This document shows positions 32,370 to 39,577 of a stretch of 64,000 nucleotides of DNA, piece after piece. Under the pieces are notes generated by a model. The model was not told where the DNA came from. It ran no database searches and saw only the letters and a program-made list of their open reading frames with translations. Source of the DNA: Catonella morbi ATCC 51271 (lineage in GTDB: Bacteria > Bacillota > Clostridia > Lachnospirales > Lachnospiraceae). Both the position numbers and the translations under genes were made by a program. Within the stretch, counting starts at the first letter, position 1. Every line of letters starts with the position of its first letter. The stretch covers positions 311,733 to 375,732 of the forward strand of contig NZ_KI535369.1 of assembly GCF_000160035.2 (NCBI RefSeq), in the 5' to 3' direction.

Positions 32370-32757
32370 CTTTTTCTCCTGTTAATAAAGTAGATTCCTG
32401 TAAATATTTATTTGGATACTTCTTTAGTAAAGTATTGATATATTCAATTACAGATTGCTGATTGTTTTTTCCTTCCATATATTCTTCCAGTATATTAAGC
32501 AATCCCTGTTTTTCAATTTCACTTGCCTCTTTTTTGAAATATCCCCATACATGAAGAATGGCATTACTAAAATCTTTTTTACTTTCTTCTACATCCCTTA
32601 CATTTTGTATTTTTTCATGCAGAGATAATATATCTACTTCCTTTTCTTTCAAATACTCTCTTATATCCAGATATGCCTTATGCGATTTGCTCAGCACATA
32701 ATATTTATTTTTTGCCCATAACTCTTCACATTCTTTTTTTATATTCTTGTGCTTCAC
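32353..32757 (-). CDS. DUF1722 (YbgA-like) protein
   Basis: A 134-residue protein. The opening CEELWAKNKYYVLSKSHKAYLDIREYLKE and the closing NTLLKKYPNKYLQESTLL match the DUF1722/YbgA family, which in enterobacteria adjoins the DNA photolyase gene. Function is not established; a link to UV or light response is suggested by gene neighbourhoods. Start is a GTG with GAAGGCG 6 bp upstream; the same GTG and RBS are seen in the duplicated copy at 34772. It is first in the operon with the TIGR02328-like gene. Confidence 0.75.
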   Translation of the reverse strand: MKHKNIKKECEELWAKNKYYVLSKSHKAYLDIREYLKEKEVDILSLHEKIQNVRDVEESKKDFSNAILHVWGYFKKEASEIEKQGLLNILEEYMEGKNNQQSVIEYINTLLKKYPNKYLQESTLLTGEKDETMA

Positions 32758-33039
32758 CCTACGCCTTCTTTCAAAATATTCAAATTATCAGTCTGTGCAA
32801 TATCTCAGCATTTTATACATATTCAAACTTGCTCTAAATCTATATCTTTTAACCATACTACCATATATAGCCTTATTAATCCACTCATAAATAAAATTAT
32901 TATACAAACATTAGTAGTATGTAGTATTAGTACAATGGTGTTCACTTGGTATTCTTAGATTGCCTTTAGCTGAGATTGTATTTGAAATATAATATCTCAG
33001 ATATTTGTCTTGAAAACTGATTACTATTCTACACTTGTT

Positions 33040-33199
33040 TTGCAGGAGGTTGTGGATTGGGATGTGGAGCACTCGTTCAACTTATTCGGTTAGCTTATTA
33101 TAAACAACCTGCACATTCAGCTGAGTATGAAAAATATGTTTAAGAGCAACATATTAGAGTTGTTGATGAACGCAAACGATTTTTAAGAGCAAAAGCATG
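33040..33199 (+). pseudogene. C-terminal gene fragment with one internal stop
   Basis: A frame encodes GCGLGCGALVQLIRLAYYKQPAHSAEYEKYV, a TAA, then EQHIRVVDERKRFLRAKA and TGA. The glycine/cysteine-rich hydrophobic start and basic tail suggest the end of a small membrane protein. Family not recognised. The rest of 32890-33208 holds no gene. Confidence 0.4.
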
Positions 33200-33208
33200 A
33201 CACAACTC

Positions 33209-33451
33209 AAGATAGATATTAAAGGCAGTACAGTCGGAATAAAAAATAATTAGATTCAAATATTGTTCTTTGTGATTTTAAACTAAATATATCAATTTAA
33301 ATGCTAATTATTGCAAAAAAACTAATTCTAAAGGATATTGTCAGAAAAAATGTTTGATTTTTGTAATTAGATAGTGTACAATATATTACATATATATTAA
33401 TTATCTATAAAAACTGTTGGGTTAAGGGAGTTAAAGATAAATATATAAATT
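33209..33451 (+). repeat. Duplicated csbD promoter region, original copy
   Basis: Similar along its whole length to 36427-36667. Includes the promoter at 33354-33382 and the leader up to the csbD RBS. In the second copy this region leads into a sodA scrap and a TPR-gene fragment. Confidence 0.75.
33354..33382 (+). promoter_or_regulatory. Sigma-A-type promoter of csbD-sodA
   Basis: TTGATT (33354-33359), 17-bp spacer, TACAAT (33377-33382), about 90 bp before csbD. The hexamers and 17-bp spacing are preserved in the duplicate at 36571-36599. Confidence 0.7.
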
Positions 33452-33472
33452 TAATGTAAAGGAGTCATAATT

Positions 33473-33676
33473 ATGTCAATTGAAGAGAAAATCGACCAGG
33501 CTAAAGGCGCAGTAAAAGAAGGTGTAGGTAAGTTAACCGGCGACAAAAAAATAGAAAAAGAAGGTGCTGCAGAAAAAGCGGCAGCAAAAGTCAAAGAAGT
33601 TGCGGAAGATGTTAAAGATGCTATAGAAGGAACAATTGAAGGTGTTAAAAATGTAATAAATAAAGATAAAGAATAA
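33473..33676 (+). CDS. CsbD-family stress protein
   Basis: A 67-residue, highly charged helical protein of the CsbD family ([25 protein letters not shown] is the family signature). CsbD is a general-stress protein in Bacillus; its biochemical role is unknown. The sequence has Lys/Glu/Ala repeats typical of a flexible amphipathic helix. RBS AAAGGAG is 8 bp before the ATG. It lies 36 bp before sodA and probably shares its transcript. Confidence 0.85.
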   Translation: MSIEEKIDQAKGAVKEGVGKLTGDKKIEKEGAAEKAAAKVKEVAEDVKDAIEGTIEGVKNVINKDKE

Positions 33677-33712
33677 ATTTAACATGGATAGTATTAATCA
33701 AGGAGGAAATCT

Positions 33713-34327
33713 ATGTTTGAACAAGTAAAATTAGACTATGATTTTAATGCTTTAGAACCCCATATTGATACCCTAACCATGGAAACCCATTATGGAAAGC
33801 ATCATGCTACTTATACTAAGAATTTTAACGAGGCGGTTGAGAAGGCAGGACTTTCGAACAAATCTGTGGAGGAAATTCTTTCTTCGCTGTCTTCAGTGTC
33901 CGATGAAGCCTTAAGGAGTGCTTTACAGAATAATGGTGGCGGATATTATAACCATAATCTGTATTTTTCTGTTATGAGTCCAAAGAAGAAGACGAAACCT
34001 AGTGCGGCTTTGGAAGAGGCTATAAAGAAAGACTTCGGTTCTATGGATAAGTTGATAGAGACTTTGCAGAATCTGGCTTTGGGACAGTTTGGTTCCGGAT
34101 GGGCATTTCTTTCTGCAGATGAGGAAGGGAAACTCTATGCCACAAAGGCAGCAAACCAGAATAATCCCTTTATGGAAGAGGGGAAACATACTCCTATCCT
34201 AGGTATTGATGTATGGGAGCATGCCTACTATCTACAATATAAGAACTTAAGAGGAGATTATGTAAAGAATTTCTTTGAGGTTCTGGATTGGGAGAAGGTA
34301 AGCGAAAATTACGAAAATCGTAAATAA
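33713..34327 (+). CDS. sodA: Superoxide dismutase (Fe/Mn type)
   Basis: A 204-residue cytoplasmic enzyme that converts superoxide to oxygen and peroxide. All four metal ligands are visible: His in METHYGKHHATY (about 26), His in GGGYYNHNLYF (about 81), and Asp and His in DVWEHAYYLQY (about 164 and 168). Mn or Fe preference cannot be told. RBS AAGGAGG is 6 bp before the ATG. It follows csbD and is closed by a terminator at 34363-34413. A 60-bp scrap of its 3' end occurs at 36672-36730. Confidence 0.92.
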   Translation: MFEQVKLDYDFNALEPHIDTLTMETHYGKHHATYTKNFNEAVEKAGLSNKSVEEILSSLSSVSDEALRSALQNNGGGYYNHNLYFSVMSPKKKTKPSAALEEAIKKDFGSMDKLIETLQNLALGQFGSGWAFLSADEEGKLYATKAANQNNPFMEEGKHTPILGIDVWEHAYYLQYKNLRGDYVKNFFEVLDWEKVSENYENRK

Positions 34328-34362
34328 TATGAACATCGCTAAAATATTTATTGTTATTTGAA

Positions 34363-34413
34363 GTGTAGCTCTGAAACCGGACATCTGTCTATGTTTTGGA
34401 GCTACATTTTTTT
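34363..34413 (+). terminator. Rho-independent terminator of csbD-sodA
   Basis: TGTAGCTC pairs with GAGCTACA across a ~27-nt loop, followed by a T-run. Confidence 0.8.
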
Positions 34414-34527
34414 CATGTAAACAATACGTATATGGTTGTATTAAATATTATGCAAAAGAGATTTTAGGTATACAGGACAAAAAAATACAGAAAAAAATTT
34501 TAGTGGGAGAAGAAGGAAGTAAACAGT

Positions 34528-34630
34528 GTTGACAGATAAAATTAAACAAAGTAAGTGAAATTTAAACGAGGTTCAAACGAGAAGGTTAAACCAAAAGTTG
34601 AGGAGTGATGAAATTATATAATAAAAATAA
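34528..34630 (+). repeat. Dispersed repeat core, copy E
   Basis: Contains GACAGATAAAATTAAACAA, AAATTTAAACGAGG, GAGAAGGTTAAACC and AAAAGTTGAGGAGTG in the same order as copies B and D. It lies directly before the right arm of the inverted duplication. Confidence 0.7.
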
Positions 34631-34639
34631 CTATTTTAA

Positions 34640-35075
34640 GTTATGAGTAGATTAATACGGCTATATATGGTAGCATGATAAAAATATAGATTTAGAGCAA
34701 GTTTGAATATGTATAAAGTACTGAGGTATTTCATAGATTGATGCTTAGAATATTTTGAAAGAAGGCGTAAAGTGAAGCACAAGAATATAAAAAAAGAATG
34801 TGAAGAGTTATGGGCAAAAAATAAATATTATGTGCTGAGCAAATCGCATAAGGCATATCTGGATATAAGAGAGTATTTGAAAGAAATGGAAGTAGATATA
34901 TTATCTCTGCACGAAAAAATACAAAAAGTAAGGGATATAAAAGAAAGTAATCTTGAAGAAAAAATTATAGAAAGCCCAATTTACAAAGAGCATAATGCGG
35001 AATATCTGATTGAGTGTATAGAGAACTTGCGAAAAAAAGGTATAAAACTAGAACTATAAAAGTTGGCAAAGTTCA
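34640..35075 (+). repeat. Right arm of the inverted duplication
   Basis: Inverted, shortened copy of 32000-32890. The promoter-side ~120 bp match closely (for example TAGATTTAGAGCAAGTTTGA at 34687-34706). Confidence 0.75.
34772..35059 (+). CDS. Chimeric protein: DUF1722 N-terminus fused to TIGR02328 C-terminus
   Basis: A 95-residue frame starting at GTG with a GAAGGCG RBS. Residues 1-~58 are almost identical to the start of DUF1722 at 32757; residues ~59-95 (NLEEKIIESPIYKEHNAEYLIECIENL) are the end of the TIGR02328-like protein. A deletion of about 500 bp joined the two genes in frame after the cassette was duplicated in inverse orientation. Neither domain is whole, so it is most likely a decaying product, though the frame, RBS and upstream region are intact and a small protein may be made. 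Confidence 0.65.
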   Translation: MKHKNIKKECEELWAKNKYYVLSKSHKAYLDIREYLKEMEVDILSLHEKIQKVRDIKESNLEEKIIESPIYKEHNAEYLIECIENLRKKGIKLEL

Positions 35076-35111
35076 GTTAGATATATGCTGATTTTGTAGG
35101 GGGTATAGAAA

Positions 35112-35789
35112 ATGTTTAAGATTGCTGTATGTGATGATGAAGAAATCTTTAGAAAAAATATTTATAAAATTATAATGAAATACATGGATGAGAATGGCTG
35201 TCCATGTGAAATTGATGAATTCGAGTCAGGAAATGAGTTTATAAATTTGGGTATAAATATGACGAAGTATGATATTGTTTTTCTTGATATAAATATGGAT
35301 GAGATTGACGGAATAGAAACCGCACAGGAAATACGAAAAGTCAGTAATGATATTTTTATAGTTTTTGTGACAGCATTTATTAGCTATGCAGTAGAGGGAT
35401 ATAGCGTAAATGCCATAAGGTATATTTTGAAGAATAATGAAAATTTCGCAGAGTTAATATTTGAGTGTATTGATGCAATAAGCAAAAAAATGAACTATTC
35501 TGTAAAAAAGAAAGAATTTAAGTTTAGTGAAGGTGTAAAGAATATTTCGTTAGAATTATTGTTGTATATTGAGAGCAAGCTGCATAAGCTGAATTTCCAT
35601 ATCATGGAAGATAAGCTAAATACATACTCGCTATATGGAAAATTGGATGAATTTGAAAAAGAACTGGAAGATAAAGCTTTCTTGCGAATACACCGTTATC
35701 TGATTAATATGAAACATATAGTGAGTATATATAGGTATAAAGCGGTGTTGAATAACGGTATCAAGTTAAAAATTTCAAAAGACAGATAA
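35112..35789 (+). CDS. LytTR-type response regulator, C-terminally clipped
   Basis: A 225-residue regulator with a receiver domain (about 1-120; acidic pocket CDDEE, phospho-acceptor Asp in IVFLDINMDEIDG, Lys expected in the FVTAF region) and a LytTR DNA-binding domain (about 130-225; LLYIES…HKLNFH…LEDKAFLRIHRYLINMKHIVSI). AgrA/VirR-like regulators of this type pair with GHKL sensor kinases. The LytTR end KLKISKDR stops a few residues short of typical length, where the DNA runs into a kinase fragment. RBS GGGGG is about 8 bp before the ATG. Without a sensor kinase its input is uncertain. Confidence 0.75.
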   Translation: MFKIAVCDDEEIFRKNIYKIIMKYMDENGCPCEIDEFESGNEFINLGINMTKYDIVFLDINMDEIDGIETAQEIRKVSNDIFIVFVTAFISYAVEGYSVNAIRYILKNNENFAELIFECIDAISKKMNYSVKKKEFKFSEGVKNISLELLLYIESKLHKLNFHIMEDKLNTYSLYGKLDEFEKELEDKAFLRIHRYLINMKHIVSIYRYKAVLNNGIKLKISKDR

Positions 35790-36039
35790 AAAAGTTATAA
35801 AATTAAAGTTTGTGCAAGAGGGAGATAATATTATTATATCTGTTAAAAACACTTATAATGGCAAACTTGAAATCAAGGATGGAGAAATACAGACATCAAA
35901 ATTATATGAGAGCGATGAACCTGGAATTGGGATAAAAAATATTATTGATGTCATAGAAAAATATCAAGATTCATACACCATACAAAATGATAAGGAAGAA
36001 TTCTATTTTTCAATACTAATATATAGAGCAGAAAAGTGA
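35790..36039 (+). pseudogene. C-terminal ATPase fragment of a GHKL sensor histidine kinase
   Basis: Encodes IKLKFVQEGDNIIISVKNTYNGKLE followed by EPGIGIKNIIDVIEKYQDSY, the G-box end of AgrC-type GHKL kinases. The membrane sensor, phospho-His and N-box parts are gone, deleted between the response-regulator end and this point. Confidence 0.7.
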
Positions 36040-36057
36040 TTTGTAAGTTGCAAGTCA

Positions 36058-36111
36058 CTTTTTTGCCGTTTTCTGCAAAATAAGGGCGATTTCTGCAATA
36101 GGTATTGTTTT
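36058..36111 (+). promoter_or_regulatory. Conserved upstream element shared with 16395-16449
   Basis: TTTTTTGCC, TGCAAAATAAGGGCGATTTC and GGTATTGTTTT as at the M28-like gene; here about 50 bp before the small gene at 36159. Confidence 0.5.
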
Positions 36112-36158
36112 CCTAATAAAGGTTGCTATACCTAACTTAATGGGAGGGGATGGATTTA

Positions 36159-36401
36159 ATGGAACACAGTAAAGTTTATGTAAATGTCATGGCAGAGTTT
36201 ACCAAGGATGGCAGGTTGCTTCCAAAGAGTTTTATATGGAAAGACGGCCATATTTATGAGATTCAGAAAGTGACTGACATACGGAGGGCGGCAAGCCTTA
36301 AGGCAGGAGGCGTAGGCATACGTTATACCTGTATAGTAGATGGACAGGGGAGCCACCTGTATTATGAAGACAATAACCTGTGGTTTGTCGTTTTAACATA
36401 A
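36159..36401 (+). CDS. Small conserved clostridial protein of unknown function
   Basis: An 80-residue beta-rich protein with the pattern VYVNVMAEFTKDGRLLPKSFIWKDG…YEI…VTDIRRAASLKAGG…IRYTC…YYEDNNLWFV. Similar small proteins are common in Clostridia, to my recollection near Y-family polymerase or S24 genes; I know of no assigned function. ATG 36159 is preferred over 36150, which overlaps the RBS GGGAGGGG. It stands alone and appears complete. Confidence 0.7.
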   Translation: MEHSKVYVNVMAEFTKDGRLLPKSFIWKDGHIYEIQKVTDIRRAASLKAGGVGIRYTCIVDGQGSHLYYEDNNLWFVVLT

Positions 36402-36426
36402 TTATCAATGGTTTTTATTTCACTTA

Positions 36427-36667
36427 AGATAAAATATTAAATGCAGTACAGTCGGAATAAAAACAATTAGGTTACATATTGCTCCTTGTTATTTTAAGCT
36501 AAATATATCATTTTTAATATTAATTATTGTAAAAAAACTAATTCTTAAGAAAATTGTCAGAAAATCTTGTTTGATTTTTATTATTAGATAGTGTACAATA
36601 TATTTCATATATCAATTATCTATGAAAACTGCCGGGTTAAGGAGTTTAAAGATAAGTATATAAATAA
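36427..36667 (+). repeat. Duplicated csbD promoter region, second copy
   Basis: Matches 33209-33451, including TTGATT (36571-36576), a 17-bp spacer and TACAAT (36594-36599). It is followed by no csbD gene but by a sodA scrap and a regulator fragment. Confidence 0.75.
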
Positions 36668-36671
36668 TCTT

Positions 36672-36730
36672 TTTACAATATAAGAACTTAAGAGGGGATT
36701 GTGTAAAGAATTTCTTTAAGGTTCTGGAAG
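36672..36730 (+). pseudogene. Scrap of the sodA 3' region
   Basis: ACAATATAAGAACTTAAGAG and AAAGAATTTCTTTAAGGTTC match bases 34233-34288 of sodA with a few changes. Confidence 0.7.
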
Positions 36731-37105
36731 AGTGTAGAAATACTTGAAAAAGTGATAAAGGGATATGAAAGAAGTAAAATAGATGTAAAAAGGTACGAGA
36801 TTCCTTTTATATTGTTATCTGTCAATTTATGTGCAAGATATGAAGAGATAGATAGATTTGAAGACTCTATCCATTTAACAGATAAAGTTATTAAAAACCT
36901 TATAAGCTGTAAGAGAGGGGATGAACTTGGATTTTTGGTAGAAGAGAAGACTTATACAACTGACAGGATGACAGGGAACAATGCGAAAAGTATAGAAAAA
37001 TATAGGCAGAGTTATCAGCTGTTTGAATTAATGAAAGCGGGAGAAAACGAAAAAGCCCCACTTAAGAGGGCTTATAAAGAATGGTATGGAGAAGATATAA
37101 ATTAA
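36728..37105 (+). pseudogene. C-terminal fragment of a dual-HTH/TPR regulator
   Basis: The last ~125 codons, closely similar to the 195-2021 gene (GYERSKID…LISCKRGDELGFLVEEKTYTTDRMTGNN…SYQLFELMKAGE…RAY…WYGEDIN). It begins directly after the sodA scrap. It stays open and lies behind a duplicated promoter, so a truncated protein could be expressed, but both DNA-binding domains are missing. Confidence 0.75.
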
Positions 37106-37141
37106 GTTTGATACGAATATGTTAGTAGCAATTTGCGATAA

Positions 37142-37329
37142 TCACTGAATCGTCAATAGCTAATGGACTTTACTTATCAGTATCGGCTGATGAAAAACAG
37201 TATGCCAAGATACAGAAGTGATAGCATACGAACAAACGCCTATGAAAGCCAGAGAAGTAATTTTTACCTACGACAGTATTGCAAAAGATAAATATATGCC
37301 ATTTACAAAAAAAGTAGAAAGGGAGAAAC
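37142..37329 (+). pseudogene. Short unidentified gene remnant
   Basis: A frame reads LSVSADEKQYAKIQK, a stop, then in another frame YEQTPMKAREVIFTYDSIAKDKYMPFTKKVE. The pieces look protein-like but have no start; the family is not recognised. It touches the start of the next gene. Confidence 0.3.
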
Positions 37330-37842
37330 ATGAAAATTTCAAAAAAAATATGGATTCTGCTTTTAGTCATCGCCGCAGGGGCAACTGTTGCTATTTATCT
37401 AAGATATTTCCGTAAGGAATACAAGGAATATACCTTTAAGTCGGATGCTAGGAATTTCACCATTAAGCTAAAATACAATACTGATTTCACCTTGGAAGAA
37501 GATCAAGGTTGGGAGGGAGGCCCCGATAGAGAATATTCTCCGACTGTAGGTGTAAGGCTATATTATAAGAACGACAATAATGTAATAAGCATTTACAGAA
37601 GCATTCCGGAGCTCTTTTTCCCAGAAGATGTAACAGATATAGAGGAGATAACAGCAAATAACGGGATGAAACTTCGTATCGGAAAGCTTGATACCGGGAA
37701 CAAAATCAGCTATCAGTTTATATACTATGACAACAGTGAGCCTCCCACGGATGGCGGAGATATTATTTTTAATGATGAAAGTGCTTATGAGAAATATAAA
37801 GATGATATCTCTAACATGCTAAAGAGTGTGGAGTTTCATTAG
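37330..37842 (+). CDS. Membrane-anchored or secreted hypothetical protein
   Basis: A 170-residue protein with an uncleaved-looking N-terminal hydrophobic segment (IWILLLVIAAGATVAIYL, residues 7-24) and a beta-rich outer domain with alternating charged residues (KEYTFKSDARNFTIKLKYN; VGVRLYYKNDNNVISIYRS). No Cys for lipidation. RBS GAAAGGGAG is 5 bp before the ATG. Function is not recognised. It stands alone; a scrap of an XRE gene follows. Confidence 0.65.
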   Translation: MKISKKIWILLLVIAAGATVAIYLRYFRKEYKEYTFKSDARNFTIKLKYNTDFTLEEDQGWEGGPDREYSPTVGVRLYYKNDNNVISIYRSIPELFFPEDVTDIEEITANNGMKLRIGKLDTGNKISYQFIYYDNSEPPTDGGDIIFNDESAYEKYKDDISNMLKSVEFH

Positions 37843-37850
37843 ATAAAACA

Positions 37851-37926
37851 AACTCATCTGTATTCAAACACCTCTTCCACCCTCATTCCCGGAAACTTGG
37901 CAAGTTTCATAGCACACAGCAGATTG
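37851..37926 (-). pseudogene. Scrap of the small XRE regulator gene
   Basis: CTCATCTGTATTCAAACACC and ACACAGCAGATTG match bases 4254-4325, the 3' end of the XRE gene, at about 84% by eye. Bases 37927-38064 hold no further gene. Confidence 0.6.
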
Positions 37927-38064
37927 CTTGCTATATTCATGTTAAATAACGTAATTTTTTGTGAATTATTCCTGTCAAATACTGTAAAAAATATAAAAGC
38001 ACCCCTTTATATTTACACGAATATTTGTTATACTAAAATCAGTGAATAAAGCGGAGGGGTGATT

Positions 38065-39360
38065 ATGGACAGAAAAATTATAAATTACTTAAAAAAATGG
38101 AAAGAAAGTTTTCATCGTAAACCATTGATTTTACAGGGAGCAAGGCAGGTAGGAAAAACGTATTCTATTTTGGAGTTTGGACGAAATTATTATGAAAATG
38201 TTGTATATTTCAATTTTGAAACGAACCCAAAGCTAAATAAAACATTTGAAGAAAATATAGCACCGGATTATCTTATTCCGATTTTATCACATATTTCAAA
38301 CCAAACTATTGTGAAGGGCAAAACTCTGATTGTGTTTGATGAGGTACAGCTTTGTGAGAGGGCATTAACTTCACTTAAGTATTTTTGTGAAGATGCGCCT
38401 GAATACCATATAATTGCAGCAGGAAGTTTGCTTGGAGTTGCAGTAAACAGAGAAAAATTTTCATTTCCTGTTGGAAAAGTTGATATGAAAACGCTTTATC
38501 CTATGGATATAGAAGAGTTTATGCTTGCACTGGGGGAGGCTAAACTCGTTGAACAAATTAAAAAATGTTTTGCTGATAATACGGCCATGCCATCAGCTTT
38601 ACACGATAGCGCAATGGAACTTTACAGGCAGTATCTGGTTGTTGGCGGTATGCCTGAATGTGTACTCCAATACGCTGAAACAAAAGATTATATTCTTGTA
38701 AGGCACACTCAAGAAACATTGCTTGCAAGTTATTTAAATGATATGAGTAAGTATAATAATCTAAATGAAATTAAGAAAACAAGGCTTACATATGACAATA
38801 TAACAGTTCAGTTATCGAAGAAAAATACAAGATTTCAATATAAGCTTGTAAAAAAGGGGGGAAGAGCTTCTGAATTTGAAAATACCATAGAGTGGCTTTG
38901 CTTATCAGGGATAGCCTCTCAAGTGTATAAGGTTCTGCAAATTAAAAAGCCCCTTGAAAACTATCGTGATATTGATTCATTTAAGATTTATGTCTCAGAT
39001 ACAGGTTTACTATGTGCCAAAAAAGATTTACGGGCAAGTGATATTTTATATATGTCAGATGAGTTAAATGATTTTAAGGGTGGCATGGCTGAAAATTATG
39101 TGAATATACAACTGTTAATCAATGAATATAAAACTTATTATTGGGAGTCTGAGAGGGGAGCAGAAGTAGATTTCATTATACAGAGGGAGGGCAAAATCAT
39201 ACCAATTGAAGTCAAATCTGCGGATAATACTAAAGCAAAAAGCCTTAAGGTATATATGGATGCCTATAAACCCGAGTATGCTATCAAGCTTTCAGCCAAA
39301 AATTTTGCTTTTGAAGATAACAAAAAAATTGTTCCGCTTTATGCTGCATTCTGTATTTAG
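38065..39360 (+). CDS. AAA_14/DUF4143 ATPase with PDDEXK-like C-terminus
   Basis: A 431-residue protein. The N-terminal AAA_14 domain has Walker A GARQVGKT (about 26-33) and Walker B LIVFDEVQLC (about 91-100). DUF4143 follows, and the C-terminus shows the nuclease-like pattern SERGAEVDFIIQREGKIIPIEVKS (about 365-388; D, E-x-K). The family is abundant in anaerobes, and its role, perhaps in defence or mobile element biology, is not settled. ATG 38065 is chosen because GGAGGGG (38053-38059) would overlap the GTG at 38059. Fragments of related genes are at 26903-27268 and 54243-54355, so the family was once more numerous here. Confidence 0.85.
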   Translation: MDRKIINYLKKWKESFHRKPLILQGARQVGKTYSILEFGRNYYENVVYFNFETNPKLNKTFEENIAPDYLIPILSHISNQTIVKGKTLIVFDEVQLCERALTSLKYFCEDAPEYHIIAAGSLLGVAVNREKFSFPVGKVDMKTLYPMDIEEFMLALGEAKLVEQIKKCFADNTAMPSALHDSAMELYRQYLVVGGMPECVLQYAETKDYILVRHTQETLLASYLNDMSKYNNLNEIKKTRLTYDNITVQLSKKNTRFQYKLVKKGGRASEFENTIEWLCLSGIASQVYKVLQIKKPLENYRDIDSFKIYVSDTGLLCAKKDLRASDILYMSDELNDFKGGMAENYVNIQLLINEYKTYYWESERGAEVDFIIQREGKIIPIEVKSADNTKAKSLKVYMDAYKPEYAIKLSAKNFAFEDNKKIVPLYAAFCI

Positions 39361-39577
39361 CATATGTCCTTTACTTCACTTCACAAAGCTGTTACCAAAG
39401 GATAAATCGGCTGTGCAGGTATTCCTTTTTCCCGGTATATTTCGCCATAATAGAGGGTCATCGCCGCTATCTTCTAAGAACAACACTATCTCTTTAAAAT
39501 TGGGATGATTTTAATAAAAACTATGAACTTCTGATTGAGTGTATACAGCCTTATCAATCTTTGTTACATAGTTCGAC

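Larger units (their letters stand above)
32000..32890 (-). repeat. Left arm of an inverted duplication (DUF1722/TIGR02328 cassette)
   Basis: Matches bases 34640-35075 in opposite orientation at both edges: the promoter-side region, the first ~60 codons of DUF1722, the last ~37 codons of the TIGR02328-like gene, and ~20 bp beyond its stop. The right arm lacks the middle ~500 bp. Confidence 0.75.
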
